The notes: generated from the letters alone by a model not told the origin. DNA of 39,073 nucleotides from Candidatus Buchananbacteria bacterium RIFCSPHIGHO2_02_FULL_39_17 (GCA_001817425.1 MHII01000021.1:33301-72373), one strand, 5' to 3'; numbered from the stretch's first letter, positions 7,191 to 15,909 are shown. Numbers and translations are program-made.

Positions 7191-7502
7191 GACGGAGCAA
7201 AGAGCTGGGGCTGGGATTTTTTTAGGCAGAAGAGGTATTAAGTCGCAAAATACTTTTCCTCTTAGTTCGCTAATGCCACTTGCGTGGCCGGATAAAAGTA
7301 GATTGTCGTTTGGTGAGTGCTCTACCTGCTTAAATCCGTCTTTCAATAATATGTCCAATACTTCATGGGTGATTGATGATGGCTCTAACTCGGAGAAAAG
7401 GTTACCTTGGAAAATTCTTCTCTCGCCCATATCCTCAAAGATGAATTGCCAAGTCATTGGATTAAGAGCAATAACCCTAAGACCACATGGATCACATAAC
7501 AT
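7182..7502 (-). CDS. 106-aa protein of unknown function
   Basis: The start at 7502 has a near-perfect Shine-Dalgarno (AAGGAGGTG, 5-6 nt spacing) and a consensus promoter just upstream, so this is a real and probably well-expressed gene, despite a long overlapping open frame on the other strand. The protein starts MLCDPCGLRVIAL, with Cys3 and Cys6 as a CxxC that could bind metal or be redox-active. A mixed alpha/beta middle follows (WQFIFEDMGERRIF, HEVLDILLKDGFKQVE, NLLLSGHASGISEL). There is no signal peptide or membrane segment. I do not recognise the family. It is monocistronic, flanked by its own promoter and terminator. Confidence 0.75.
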   Translation of the reverse strand: MLCDPCGLRVIALNPMTWQFIFEDMGERRIFQGNLFSELEPSSITHEVLDILLKDGFKQVEHSPNDNLLLSGHASGISELRGKVFCDLIPLLPKKIPAPALCSVAA

Positions 7503-7546
7503 TTTTTCACCTCCTTTTATTGGTATTGGTTTAGTTTGGTCTAATT

Positions 7547-7575
7547 CTTATATCATGGGGGAAAAATATTGTCAA
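7547..7575 (-). promoter_or_regulatory. Consensus promoter of the 106-aa gene
   Basis: On the minus strand TTGACA (7570-7575), a 17-nt spacer and TATAAG (7547-7552). The predicted start is near 7540, giving a leader of roughly 38 nt that ends in the strong ribosome-binding site. Confidence 0.85.
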
Positions 7576-7680
7576 GTGTCTATCAAAAAAGACCGCATGG
7601 ATTTGAGGTCTAGAAATTTTAAAATAATTGTTGATTGTCGCTATGGTTTGGTTTTCACTTTAACCGATTCCAAATTTTTT

Positions 7681-9429
7681 TCATTGATTATTTTCCAGAA
7701 TGGCTTTAATTCGGCGGATGCCAGCGCTACTGGCTTCTTCTTTGGTAATTTTAAAATGACCGAGCTCATTGGTATTTTTCACATGCGGCCCGCCGCAGAT
7801 CTCCTTGGAAAAATCACCGATGTTATAGACTTTAACCTTATCCTCATACTTATGCTCAAAAACTCCCATGGCGTTTTGTTTTTTTGCTTCCGCCAAACTA
7901 ACTTCCTGCCAGGTAATGGGCAGTTTTTTATTAATCTGTTGATTAATCAAATCTTCTACTTGTTTGATTTCTTTAACAGTCAATTTTTGCCCATGGGAAA
8001 AATCTAAACGTAGTCGATCTTTGGTAATATTTGAGCCTTTTTGGTAAATATGGTTGCCTAAAACTTGGCATAAGCTGGCAAGTAAAAGATGGGTGGCAGT
8101 ATGTAATTTAGTGGTTTGTTCGGAGTGATCCGCTAAGCCGCCTTTGAATTTACCAACTGAAGCCGTGCGGGAAAGTTCCTGGTGCTGGACAAATTCCTGA
8201 TTAAAAGCGGCTTGATCAACTTTTAAGCCTTTTTCTGCGGCTAATTCTTGGGTCATTTCCAAAGGAAAACCATAAGTGGAAAATAAAATAAAGGCATTGC
8301 GGCCGGAAATATTTTGGCTAGAATTTTTTTCAAATTCTTTTAGACCTTTTTCTAAAGTTTTTGAAAATTTTTCTTCTTCACGGACCAGTTGTTCAATAAT
8401 AAAATCCCGATTTTCTTTTAGTTCAGGATAGCCAGAGGCATATTCATTGATAATAATTTCGGCCAATTCAAAGGTAAATGGTTTAGTGATGTTGATTTTT
8501 TTCCCTAATCTAATCATTCGGCGAATCAGCCGACGCAAAACATAACCTTGGCCTAAATTAGACGGCTGAATCCCCTTTTGATCGCCTAAAATAAAAGTCG
8601 CAGTCCGGCTATGGTCGGCGATAATCCGAATAGTTTTCTCATCAATATTATCCGCCAAAGTTTGGATTTTATCGATTAACGGCTTGAAAGCATTAGTGGC
8701 ATAAACATTGTCCTGATTGTTTAAGACAGCAACGGTGCGCTCAACACCCATGCCCGTATCCACATTTTTTTGTTTTAAAGGCTCGTATTTACCGTCACTG
8801 GTTTTATTATATTGCATGAAAACATCATTCCAGATTTCCACCCAAGTTTTATCTTCTGGATTAAAAATTTTTGGGGCGGGATTTTCCCCAGCCCAATAAA
8901 ACATTTCCGTGTCTGGTCCGCAGGGACCGGTTTGACCGGCTGGCCCCCACCAATTTTCATTTTTATCCAAAAAAGCAATTCGATCTTTGGGCAGGCCTAA
9001 GCTCTGCCAAATTTCAGCAGACTCGAAATCGCGCGGCGCATCCTGATCACCACCAAAGCAACTAATGGCAATTTTTTCCAGTGGAATCAATAATTCTTTG
9101 GTTAAAAATTCAAAGCTCAAATTAATCGCTTCTTTTTTCCAGTAATCACCCAATGACCAGTTGCCAAGCATTTCAAAAAAGGTCAAGTGAATATTATCAC
9201 CGACTTCGTCAATATCGCTAGTCCGAATACATTTTTGGACATCAACCAGTTTTTGGCCGGCCGGATGCTTCTCGCCTAAAAGATAAGGTACAAGAGGATG
9301 CATGCCGGCGGTCGTAAAAAGCACGGTTGGATCATTTTCCGGAATTAAAGAAGCGGAAGGGATAATCTGATGTCCCCTCTCGGCAAAAAATTTTAGGTAT
9401 TTTTTTTTGAGTTGTTCGCTAGTTATCAT
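7681..9429 (-). CDS. alaS: Alanyl-tRNA synthetase, short form
   Basis: AlaRS charges tRNA-Ala and hydrolyses mischarged Ser/Gly-tRNA-Ala. The class II catalytic domain is at the N-terminus (SASLIPENDPTVLFTTAGMHPLVPYLLG, EMLGNWSLGDYWKKEA, GPCGPDTEMFYW, NVDTGMGVERT) followed by the tRNA-recognition region (RRLIRRMIRLG). The editing domain is present with its zinc ligands HTATH and CGGPH. The protein then ends (582 aa), so the DHHA1/C-Ala domain of the usual ~870-aa enzyme is absent. I use the ATG at 9429 (MITSEQLKKKYLKFF); the open frame extends 12 codons further, but those overlap a TATAAT box. Confidence 0.95.
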   Translation of the reverse strand: MITSEQLKKKYLKFFAERGHQIIPSASLIPENDPTVLFTTAGMHPLVPYLLGEKHPAGQKLVDVQKCIRTSDIDEVGDNIHLTFFEMLGNWSLGDYWKKEAINLSFEFLTKELLIPLEKIAISCFGGDQDAPRDFESAEIWQSLGLPKDRIAFLDKNENWWGPAGQTGPCGPDTEMFYWAGENPAPKIFNPEDKTWVEIWNDVFMQYNKTSDGKYEPLKQKNVDTGMGVERTVAVLNNQDNVYATNAFKPLIDKIQTLADNIDEKTIRIIADHSRTATFILGDQKGIQPSNLGQGYVLRRLIRRMIRLGKKINITKPFTFELAEIIINEYASGYPELKENRDFIIEQLVREEEKFSKTLEKGLKEFEKNSSQNISGRNAFILFSTYGFPLEMTQELAAEKGLKVDQAAFNQEFVQHQELSRTASVGKFKGGLADHSEQTTKLHTATHLLLASLCQVLGNHIYQKGSNITKDRLRLDFSHGQKLTVKEIKQVEDLINQQINKKLPITWQEVSLAEAKKQNAMGVFEHKYEDKVKVYNIGDFSKEICGGPHVKNTNELGHFKITKEEASSAGIRRIKAILENNQ

Positions 9430-9441
9430 CGTTATTATTTT

Positions 9442-9447
9442 ATTATA
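9442..9447 (-). promoter_or_regulatory. -10 box of alaS, very close to the start codon
   Basis: TATAAT on the minus strand, with only 12 nt between it and the ATG at 9429. The transcript would have a leader of about 6 nt and no room for a ribosome-binding site. No good -35 is visible at 17 nt. Confidence 0.6.
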
Positions 9448-9472
9448 TTTTTGGTTTTTTTTCAAGAAAAAA

Positions 9473-9490
9473 GCAATCCCGTGGGATTGC
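9473..9490 (-). terminator. Intrinsic terminator after the lipoprotein gene
   Basis: GCAATCCC (9473-9480) and GGGATTGC (9483-9490) form an 8-bp stem with a very short GT centre, followed on the minus strand by T6. It lies between the lipoprotein gene (ends 9562) and alaS, making alaS a separate transcript. Confidence 0.7.
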
Positions 9491-9561
9491 CTGCTTTGCT
9501 TAGCTTAAGTCTAATTGAACTGATCTTCTCTAAAGGATTGATTTAAAATCAGTTCAAGCCG

Positions 9562-10032
9562 TTAAAAATGATTGTTTCTAGCCAGTTTGGCGTACTGAGA
9601 CTCGCTTGGTAGGAATATCTCTGGCTCCATTTTATTCACCAAATGTCGCCGGTGAATGACATCAAAGTACTTGGCGAGCTCAGTAAAAACTTCCTGGCTA
9701 ATTTGGTAATTCAAGAGTTCTTTTGGCGTTTCTTCGTCCGGGTTAAGGAAAACAACGGTTAGTGTTTTATCCTCTGGACTTGAGAGAACGTAGAGTTTAA
9801 AGTTAACTGAATTAAATTTACCCAGCGGTTTTTCTCCCTGAATTGGGACAACGGTCAGTTCATCGTTATTCACCATTAGATTCAAGATGCAGTTTTCTTC
9901 CGCTTCCGCCAATAAGGGTTTGGGCAGTTGGTCTACTTTGTTGGTAGTCGATGATAATCCGCTAGTCGTGGGCGTGGTTTGGCAGCTCAAGAAAGCAATC
10001 ATTATTATCAAAGAACAAAATTTTTCTCTCAT
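9562..10032 (-). CDS. Small lipoprotein of unknown function
   Basis: The ATG at 10032 (MREKFCSLII) gives a lipoprotein signal peptide with lipobox AFLSC (Cys17); the 30 extra upstream codons of the open frame would place a basic, non-signal segment first and are rejected. A short AAGGG precedes the start. After a Thr/Ser-rich linker (about residues 18-35) comes a compact domain with NLMVNNDELTVVPIQG, VNFKLYVLSSPEDKTLTVVFLNP and a final His/Arg-rich segment (DVIHRRHLVNKMEP). No family recognised. Divergent from the plus-strand gene starting at 10166. Confidence 0.7.
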   Translation of the reverse strand: MREKFCSLIIMIAFLSCQTTPTTSGLSSTTNKVDQLPKPLLAEAEENCILNLMVNNDELTVVPIQGEKPLGKFNSVNFKLYVLSSPEDKTLTVVFLNPDEETPKELLNYQISQEVFTELAKYFDVIHRRHLVNKMEPEIFLPSESQYAKLARNNHF

Positions 10033-10130
10033 GAAATTTCCCTTCGTGTAAACCTCCTCCAAAACTGGTTTTATTTTACCCCGTTTATTTTTTAAGGGCA
10101 AACGCCTAAATTGTGTAGTCATTTAAATAT

Positions 10131-10159
10131 TTGTTTAACACTTAGTTTCGTGCTATGCT
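10131..10159 (+). promoter_or_regulatory. Promoter of the 146-aa membrane protein gene
   Basis: TTGTTT (10131-10136), 17-nt spacer, TATGCT (10154-10159). The start codon at 10166 is 6 nt after the -10 box, so the transcript would be leaderless. Confidence 0.5.
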
Positions 10160-10165
10160 TTTACC

Positions 10166-10606
10166 ATGGCGTTTAGTAGTAAAAATTATAAAATAACCGT
10201 CCTTTTAATCCTTGGTATTTTTATCATGGGTGCAATTTTATCGTGTGCCAGCTTTCATCATTCTACAGTAATGGATTCGAAAATGATGTCAAGTTTTACC
10301 AATAGCATAGTTAGTATAGCGACGATAGTGACTGAATGCTGCGTGGAGCCAACACAACAATATCCGCCAGTCGCCTTATTAAAAACTACCGTTGAAAATA
10401 ATTCCTTAATCATTCTAAATATCGCTTTGGCTTTTCGTGTTTATGGGTCATTACTTGTTGTTGGATTATTGTTTGCTCCAGAATACACGCGCCGAATTGG
10501 AAAAAATTATTTTATTTCATTTCCTAACTATTATTTAATTGAACTTTTTTCTCAAGGTATTCTCCACCCTCGAATAGATCAATCAATTTCACTAAAAACG
10601 AGCTAA
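10166..10606 (+). CDS. Small membrane protein of unknown function in the thiol-redox cluster
   Basis: A 146-aa protein with a hydrophobic N-terminus (VLLILGIFIMGAILSCASF), either a signal anchor or a lipobox-like ILSC at about residue 27. An exported Met/Ser-rich segment with HH and a CC pair (TECCVEP) follows, then a second hydrophobic helix (LIILNIALAFRVYGSLLVVGLLFA, about residues 82-106) and an aromatic-rich tail. No family recognised. It begins the plus-strand block and is followed by a terminator-like hairpin, so it is probably transcribed separately from the DsbA-like gene. The Cys and His content fits the redox/metal theme of the neighbours, but this is inference. Confidence 0.65.
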   Translation: MAFSSKNYKITVLLILGIFIMGAILSCASFHHSTVMDSKMMSSFTNSIVSIATIVTECCVEPTQQYPPVALLKTTVENNSLIILNIALAFRVYGSLLVVGLLFAPEYTRRIGKNYFISFPNYYLIELFSQGILHPRIDQSISLKTS

Positions 10607-10660
10607 TCTTTTCATCATCATTATTCATTTTGAGAATGAGGCGAAAAGACCGCTCGTTTT
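10595..10660 (+). terminator. Two-tier hairpin between the 146-aa gene and the DsbA-like gene
   Basis: AAAACGAGC (10595-10603) pairs with GCTCGTTTT (10652-10660), and TCTTTTC (10607-10613) pairs with GAAAAGA (10643-10649). The left arm contains the last codons and stop of the 146-aa gene, and the right arm ends in T4 plus AT-rich sequence. It should act as a terminator. It also argues that the DsbA-like gene starts after it, at 10696, and not at the upstream in-frame ATGs. Confidence 0.65.
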
Positions 10661-10695
10661 ATATTATTATAAGTCTTATTAGTAAATATAAAAAT

Positions 10696-11481
10696 ATGGA
10701 TCACGAATCAACCAATAACCACTTTCTTATTAGAATTTCACCCAAAATCGGATTTTTACTGGGTTTAGGCGGGGCAGTAGTGATAATGTTTATTATCGGC
10801 TTTTTTGTACTTTTAGGCATTGTTTTAAAACAAGAGAACAATGGCTTGTCGACCCGACAATCATCAACTAACGTTTCCGGAGCGGCTGCTGGGCCAATAG
10901 CTCCTGCTCAGACGGCTCCGACAGCCCGTGTCGGCGCGATGGCGCCGATTACCGACCAAGACTGGATTCGTGGCAATCGCAACGCTAAAATTTCAATTGT
11001 TGAATATTCCGATTTAGAATGTCCTTTCTGTAAACGTCATCATCCAACGATGCAGAAGTTAATTGCCGAATATGGAGATCAGGTTAACTGGGTTTATCGT
11101 CATTTTCCTTTAACTTCGTTACATCCTAAAGCGCCGAAAGAAGCCGAAGCTACGGAATGCGCCGGCGAACAGGGTAGTAATGATGCTTTTTGGAAATATG
11201 TCGATCGTCTTTTTGAGATTACTCCCGCCAATAACGGCCTGGATCCAGCCGAATTGCCAAAAATCGCCGAATATATTGGCCTAAACAAAACAAAGTTTGA
11301 CGAGTGTCTCAATTCCGGAAAATATGCGGCAAAAGTCCAAGCTCACGCCCAAGATGCCGTGGCCGCTGGCGGAACTGGCACACCATATAACGTCATTGTT
11401 GCCGGCGACCAAAAAATCCCGGTTAATGGGGCAGTGCCATTCGAACAATTCAAAGCCGTCATTGATCCACTATTGAAGTAA
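10696..11481 (+). CDS. Membrane-anchored DsbA-like thiol oxidoreductase (Thioredoxin_4)
   Basis: A thioredoxin-fold protein anchored outside the membrane: one N-terminal transmembrane helix (about residues 17-45), an Ala/Pro/Thr-rich linker (55-85) and a DsbA-type domain with active site CPFC at 109-112 (VEYSDLECPFCKRHHP). The cis-Pro loop is GGTGTPYNVIV. Two further cysteines (ATECAGEQG, FDECLNSG) are in the helical insert. The end NGAVPFEQFKAVIDPLL is typical of this family, which oxidises or isomerises disulfides in exported proteins. Start chosen at 10696 because earlier ATGs lie in a terminator hairpin. It is followed 2 nt later by a membrane CxxC protein, a likely redox partner. Confidence 0.92.
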   Translation: MDHESTNNHFLIRISPKIGFLLGLGGAVVIMFIIGFFVLLGIVLKQENNGLSTRQSSTNVSGAAAGPIAPAQTAPTARVGAMAPITDQDWIRGNRNAKISIVEYSDLECPFCKRHHPTMQKLIAEYGDQVNWVYRHFPLTSLHPKAPKEAEATECAGEQGSNDAFWKYVDRLFEITPANNGLDPAELPKIAEYIGLNKTKFDECLNSGKYAAKVQAHAQDAVAAGGTGTPYNVIVAGDQKIPVNGAVPFEQFKAVIDPLLK

Positions 11482-11483
11482 TA

Positions 11484-12041
11484 ATGATTAAGATAATGTC
11501 TAAATCGATTGGAAAAATACTCAGGGAGGTTGTGCTTCAGCCCGTCTCCCTGAGTATTATCTTGGTGGTTACTATCCTAATGTTGCTTATCACAATCGTT
11601 TTAATGAACCATCCATTGTTGCGATTCGTGTTTACTTCAGATCTTTTTAATTTTAGCGCCAAACTACGCATTGTTGTTAGTACGCTGGGTTCGTTTCAGA
11701 CAAATCTTTCAACTGTTGAGCAATTGATAACATTAATGACAAGTTTTTTGACTGGAATTAATATGGCGCTATTGGTGTTTTTACTCCGGCAACGTGCCAG
11801 TGTCCAAAAAGCCGCCGGCATCAGCATCTTGGGTATTGCCGGCAGCTTCCTTGGCATTGGCTGTGCCTCGTGCGGATCAGTACTACTTGTCTCATTACTA
11901 GGTTTAACTTCAGCTTCGGGCTTTTTGGCTATCTTACCGCTGGGTGGCCTGGAGTTTGGTTTGGCAAGCATTTTCATATTATTGACTAATCTGTTTTTCC
12001 TTATTCGTAAATTGCAATCCCCATTGATTTGTAAAATATGA
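11484..12041 (+). CDS. Integral membrane protein with an intramembrane CxxC
   Basis: A 185-aa protein with about four to five transmembrane helices: LSIILVVTILMLLITIVL, a central one after the loop at 60-85, SILGIAGSFLGIGCASCGSVLLVSLLGL, and FGLASIFILLTNLFFLI. The feature that stands out is CASC at about residues 126-129, in a Gly/Ser-rich helix. It starts 2 nt after the DsbA-like stop and is surely co-transcribed. Not VKOR or DsbB by pattern (no paired periplasmic Cys loops). I infer that it passes electrons to or from the DsbA-like protein, or handles a metal; no reaction can be assigned. Confidence 0.75.
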   Translation: MIKIMSKSIGKILREVVLQPVSLSIILVVTILMLLITIVLMNHPLLRFVFTSDLFNFSAKLRIVVSTLGSFQTNLSTVEQLITLMTSFLTGINMALLVFLLRQRASVQKAAGISILGIAGSFLGIGCASCGSVLLVSLLGLTSASGFLAILPLGGLEFGLASIFILLTNLFFLIRKLQSPLICKI

Positions 12042-12206
12042 ATACCAAATTATCAAACCAAAATATATCAGTATAAGGAATGTAGCTTTTAGTCTGCCAA
12101 GAAAAAATTGATGGAAAAACATGAAGCCGGGTAGGAAAATATCAAAGTTGCAGCCCTGAAAGTAGCAACCTAAATTATTACGTAAAAGATATTTAAAAAA
12201 ATAATT

Positions 12207-12749
12207 ATGGATATACAACATCATCAACAGCTTACCAAAAGAGAGCGTCGAGAACTTCGTCACCGTGAACAAAGAGGAATTGAGGAAACATCGTTGCGCC
12301 ATAAACGTTTTAAAAATTTTGTTCAGTGGTTTCTTGGCACACTTATTCTTGTTATCGTTTTAAGTTTTTTTATTTGGTATATCTCGATGCAATTGGCAAT
12401 ACCGGAAAGTAAAATAATTTCACCAAGTGGCCTTCATTGGCACCCAGAACTTACCATTTACGTTAATGGAGTAAAACAAGAGATACCAGAAAATATCGGC
12501 ATCGGCATAACTCATAAACCGATGCATACTCATGATGACACTGGGACAATTCACCTTGAGTTTCAAGGGGCGGTTCGCCAGCATAATTTAACTCTTGGTC
12601 AATTTTTTAAGAATTGGGGCAAAAACTTTTACGGCTTTGGTAAAACCGTGATAATGACGGTGAATGGGCAAGAAAATAGTGAATTGGAAAGTTATGCCAT
12701 GCGCGATGGCGATAAAATCGAACTGCGCTACGAACAAAAAGATTTTTGA
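12207..12749 (+). CDS. Single-pass membrane protein with a His-rich extracytoplasmic domain
   Basis: The N-terminus is cytoplasmic and highly charged (KRERRELRHREQRG), followed by one transmembrane helix (about residues 45-68, LGTLILVIVLSFFIWYI). The outer domain has a conserved-looking His pattern: GLHWHPELTIYVNG, THKPMHTHDDTGTIHLEF, followed by LGQFFKNWGKNFYG and a ubiquitin-like end (MRDGDKIELRYEQ). I recall similar HWH...HTHD...IH proteins in CPR and other bacteria, often beside DsbA-like genes; none has an assigned function that I know. Clustered His suggest metal (Cu, Fe or Zn) binding. It lies 165 bp after the membrane CxxC gene on the same strand. Confidence 0.75.
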   Translation: MDIQHHQQLTKRERRELRHREQRGIEETSLRHKRFKNFVQWFLGTLILVIVLSFFIWYISMQLAIPESKIISPSGLHWHPELTIYVNGVKQEIPENIGIGITHKPMHTHDDTGTIHLEFQGAVRQHNLTLGQFFKNWGKNFYGFGKTVIMTVNGQENSELESYAMRDGDKIELRYEQKDF

Positions 12750-12871
12750 ATTATAACTTACCTATCCACATTTTTTAATTAGATCTGCGCGGGCAAGCCT
12801 TGACGCTTGGCCTTGGGCCTATGTTAGTGGCCTTTGACAATTTGAGAAAATTTAAGAAGAAGGGGGGGGTG

Positions 12872-12899
12872 TTGACAGTTTTTTTGGGTATGATAGACT
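12872..12899 (+). promoter_or_regulatory. Promoter of the acidic mini-protein gene
   Basis: TTGACA (12872-12877), 16-nt spacer, TAGACT (12894-12899). It gives a leader of about 93 nt before the start at 12999. The G-run just upstream of it is notable but unexplained. Confidence 0.6.
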
Positions 12900-12998
12900 G
12901 GATCTATTGTGATAACTAATAATTAAGGCGATGGTTATCTTGTTTTTTTTGCCTGAAATTATAGTTTTTAACCAGCGCCAATAAAGGAGAAAATCAAA

Positions 12999-13139
12999 AT
13001 GATTTTCGACGACGATATGACCACTACCCCAGATGAAGAAAAGGATGAAGATATGGATGAAGGCGATGATATGGGTAGTGATGATGATGCCACGGGCGGC
13101 GATGACGATGCTGCCGAAGGCGATGACGATTCAATGTAA
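12999..13139 (+). CDS. Extremely acidic 46-aa protein
   Basis: AAAGGAG lies about 10 nt before the ATG at 12999. The protein (46 aa) begins MIFDDDMTTTPDEEKDEDMD and ends EGDDDSM. It has 18 Asp and 5 Glu against one Lys, a net charge of about -22, with no Cys or Trp. It is too short and too repetitive for domain assignment, and is probably disordered. I recall similar Asp-rich mini-proteins in other Patescibacteria. A dedicated promoter, a good ribosome-binding site and a strong terminator argue for real, possibly high expression. Possible roles include binding cations or basic proteins; none is shown. An open frame on the opposite strand is its antisense shadow. Confidence 0.8.
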   Translation: MIFDDDMTTTPDEEKDEDMDEGDDMGSDDDATGGDDDAAEGDDDSM

Positions 13140-13151
13140 ACTATAAAAAAC

Positions 13152-13179
13152 AACCCAGCCGCTCGCGAGCGGCTGGGTT
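13152..13179. terminator. Bidirectional terminator between the acidic mini-protein gene and clpB
   Basis: A perfect 28-nt palindrome (AACCCAGCCGCTCG and its complement), giving a GC-rich stem of about 12 bp, with T-runs on both sides (TTTT on the plus side, T6 on the minus side). The two genes converge on it. Confidence 0.93.
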
Positions 13180-13205
13180 TTGTATTCATTCAATATTTCG
13201 TTTTC

Positions 13206-15818
13206 TTAGTGAATGATTATTTTTTCTTTCGCGGCCTCAATGATGATTTTTTTCCCAGACTTGATTTCATTTCTAATAATTTTTAAAGCTAATGGGTCTA
13301 AGACTTGATTTTGAATCAGCCGTTTTAAAGGCCGAGCGCCAAAAATAGGATCAAATCCTTTATCCGCCAAAAAATCTTTGACGCTGACGCTAAATTCCAC
13401 TTTGATCTTTTTATCTTCTAAACGTTTGGCAACATTAGCTAATTGAATTTCCACAATTTGTCTAATATCTTGTTTGCTTAAAGACTGATAAATAATAATG
13501 TCATCAATGCGGTTTAAAAATTCCGGCTTGAAAAATCGGTTTAAAATTTCCAAAATTCGTTCTTCCATTTCATTTTGACTGACGGTTTCCGTCCGGCGCT
13601 TTTCGCTAAAGCCTAAACCGTATTCTTTAATCACCTCACCGCCAAGGTTAGAAGTCATAATAATAATGGAATTTTTAAAACTAACCGTTCTGCCTTTAGC
13701 ATCAGTGAGGCGGCCGTCGTCTAGAATTTGAAGTAAAATATTAAAAATATCGGGGTGCGCTTTTTCAATCTCGTCAAAAAGAATAACCGCATAGGGCCGG
13801 CGGCGAATAATTTCTGTGAGCTGGCCGCCTTCCTCATAGCCGATATAGCCGGGCGGGGAGCCAATCATTTTTGCCACGCTGTGTTTTTCCATGTATTCGG
13901 ACATATCAATGCGGACTAACGCTTTTTCATCATTAAACATAAATTCGGCCAAGGCTTTAGCCGTTTCGGTTTTCCCTATGCCGGTTGGACCAAGAAAAAT
14001 AAAAGAGCCAATCGGCCGGCTCTCTTCGGCCAAACCCGCTCGGGAACGGCGAATCGCATTAGCAATCGCCATCATGGCTTTGTCCTGACCCACCACCCTT
14101 TTTTTCAGCACCAGCTCTAATTCGGCTAATTTTTGGCTTTCACCTTGAAGCATTTTTGTCACCGGAATTCCGGTCCAGCGGGAAACCACAGCGGCGATGT
14201 CTTCTTCGGTCACCTCTTCTTTGAGAATTTTTTTGTCTTTTTGCAATTCAATCATTTTTTTTGTCGTCTGGCTAATTTCTTTTTCTAATTGAGGAATTTG
14301 GCCATATTTTATTTCTGCGACTTTGGCTAAATCCCCTTTTCGCTCGGCAATCTCCGCCTCATTTTTTAATTGGTCAATTTTATTTTTTAAATCCTGAATT
14401 TTTTTAATCAGGGTTTTTTCATTTCGCCAGTGGATTTCAATTTGATTGCTTTTTTCTTTTAAATCGGCCATGATTTTTTCCAATTCTTTTTGGCGGTTTT
14501 TGGCGAAAGCATTTGGTTCTTTAACTAAAGCCTGACGTTCAATTTCTAACTGGGTGATTTTTCTTTTTAAAATATCTAACTCATCTGGCATGGAATCAAT
14601 TTCCATCCTCAGAGCGGAAGTCGCTTCATCTACTAAATCAATGGCTTTGTCCGGTAAAAATCGATCCGTAATATAGCGTGAAGATAGATTAGCCGCGGCC
14701 ACAATCGCTCCGTCGGTAATTTTCACGCCATGATGGATTTCATATTTTTCCTTGATGCCACGCAAAATCGCGATTGTGTCTTCAATGCTTGGCTGGCCAA
14801 CATAGACGGGTTGAAATCGGCGTTCTAGAGCAGCGTCTTTTTCCACATATTTTTGGTATTCTTTAAGGGTGGTGGCGCCAATGGCATGAAGCGTGCCCCG
14901 AGCTAAAGCGGGTTTTAATAAATTGGCGGCATCAACCGCACCTTCCGCGCCACCAATACCAACCACCAGATGCAATTCATCAATGAATAAAATAATTTTT
15001 CCGGCGGCGGCTTCAACTTCACGCAAAACCGCTTTTAAGCGATCTTCAAACTCGCCCCGAAATTTTGTCCCGGCGACTAAACTGCCAAGATCAAGCCCGA
15101 TAATTTCCTTGCCGGCAATGCTTTCTGGAACATCACCGGCGACAATCCGTTGAGCTAAACCCTCGGCAATCGCCGTTTTACCGGTTCCCGGTTCACCGAT
15201 TAAAACCGGATTATTTTTTGTCCGACGGGACAAAACTTGCATCACCCGCCTAATTTCAGTGTTACGGCCAATAATTGGGTCTAATTTGCCTTCCCGGGCC
15301 ATAGCGGTTAAATTTACCCCATATTTCGCCAAAGACTGATATTTGCTTTCTGGCTCAGGATCAGTGATTTTTTGGCTGCCGCGAATTTCTTTTAAAACTT
15401 TCAAGACCTGATCGTAAGTGACATTAAGTGAATTTAAAATTTCACTGATTTCCGATTTAACCTCAATTAAAGACAGTAAAAAATGTTCAGTGCTGATAAA
15501 CTCATCACCAATTTTTTTCGCTTCCTTTTCGGCTTGACCAAAGACTTTTTGGAATAATGGTTCTAAAAATTGCTGCATTAAACCGCCGCCGCTAATTTCG
15601 GCTAAACCGCTTATTTTAATTTCAAGGCGTTTTTTCAAATCAGAAACATTAACTTCAAGTTTTTTTAAGATTGAAGAGACTAAACCTTCTTCTTGATTAA
15701 TTAAAGCCAGCAAAAAATGAGCCAGCGTGATTTGCTGCTGATTTTTTTCTGAAGCGATTGCCATGGCTTGTTGTAAAGCCTGCTGGGCCTTAAAGGTTAA
15801 TTTTTGCGGATTAAACAT
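13206..15818 (-). CDS. clpB: ATP-dependent disaggregase ClpB
   Basis: ClpB is a hexameric AAA+ protein that pulls polypeptides out of aggregates with DnaK. The N-domain (two Clp_N repeats) is at about residues 1-150, AAA-1 has Walker A GEPGTGKT (208-215) and Walker B LFIDE (about 277-281), the coiled-coil M-domain spans about 405-535, and AAA-2 has Walker A GPTGIGKT (610-617), FDEIEKAH and the pore loop GYIGYE. The C-terminal D2-small domain is complete ([14 protein letters not shown]). Length 870 aa is normal; the M-domain marks it as ClpB rather than ClpA/ClpC. The gene is monocistronic and under a CIRCE operator. Confidence 0.97.
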   Translation of the reverse strand: MFNPQKLTFKAQQALQQAMAIASEKNQQQITLAHFLLALINQEEGLVSSILKKLEVNVSDLKKRLEIKISGLAEISGGGLMQQFLEPLFQKVFGQAEKEAKKIGDEFISTEHFLLSLIEVKSEISEILNSLNVTYDQVLKVLKEIRGSQKITDPEPESKYQSLAKYGVNLTAMAREGKLDPIIGRNTEIRRVMQVLSRRTKNNPVLIGEPGTGKTAIAEGLAQRIVAGDVPESIAGKEIIGLDLGSLVAGTKFRGEFEDRLKAVLREVEAAAGKIILFIDELHLVVGIGGAEGAVDAANLLKPALARGTLHAIGATTLKEYQKYVEKDAALERRFQPVYVGQPSIEDTIAILRGIKEKYEIHHGVKITDGAIVAAANLSSRYITDRFLPDKAIDLVDEATSALRMEIDSMPDELDILKRKITQLEIERQALVKEPNAFAKNRQKELEKIMADLKEKSNQIEIHWRNEKTLIKKIQDLKNKIDQLKNEAEIAERKGDLAKVAEIKYGQIPQLEKEISQTTKKMIELQKDKKILKEEVTEEDIAAVVSRWTGIPVTKMLQGESQKLAELELVLKKRVVGQDKAMMAIANAIRRSRAGLAEESRPIGSFIFLGPTGIGKTETAKALAEFMFNDEKALVRIDMSEYMEKHSVAKMIGSPPGYIGYEEGGQLTEIIRRRPYAVILFDEIEKAHPDIFNILLQILDDGRLTDAKGRTVSFKNSIIIMTSNLGGEVIKEYGLGFSEKRRTETVSQNEMEERILEILNRFFKPEFLNRIDDIIIYQSLSKQDIRQIVEIQLANVAKRLEDKKIKVEFSVSVKDFLADKGFDPIFGARPLKRLIQNQVLDPLALKIIRNEIKSGKKIIIEAAKEKIIIH

Positions 15819-15878
15819 AAATAGAATAAATCAAAAATCAAAATTCATCACCGCCTCCGGCGGCATTATTTTTTGATA

Positions 15879-15905
15879 TTAGCACTCTCGCTATCAGAGT
15901 GCTAA
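15879..15905. promoter_or_regulatory. CIRCE operator (HrcA binding site) of clpB
   Basis: TTAGCACTC, 9 nt, GAGTGCTAA: a perfect match to the CIRCE consensus. It covers the predicted transcription start (about 15903), so HrcA binding would block initiation until heat shock. hrcA itself is not in the window. Confidence 0.96.
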
Positions 15906-15909
15906 TTAA

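Noticed and set aside
7273-8007. Open frame of 244 codons on the plus strand
   Set aside because: It is antisense to the strongly supported 106-aa gene and to the alaS 3' end, has no ribosome-binding site, and its residue composition looks random.
10630-10695. Upstream start codons of the DsbA-like gene
   Set aside because: They lie inside the terminator hairpin of the preceding gene; the start at 10696 puts a normal signal-anchor close to the N-terminus.
12968-13189. 73-codon Ser-rich open frame on the minus strand
   Set aside because: It is the antisense reading of the Asp-rich mini-protein (GAT/GAC repeats read as Ser/Ile/Val codons) and of the terminator.
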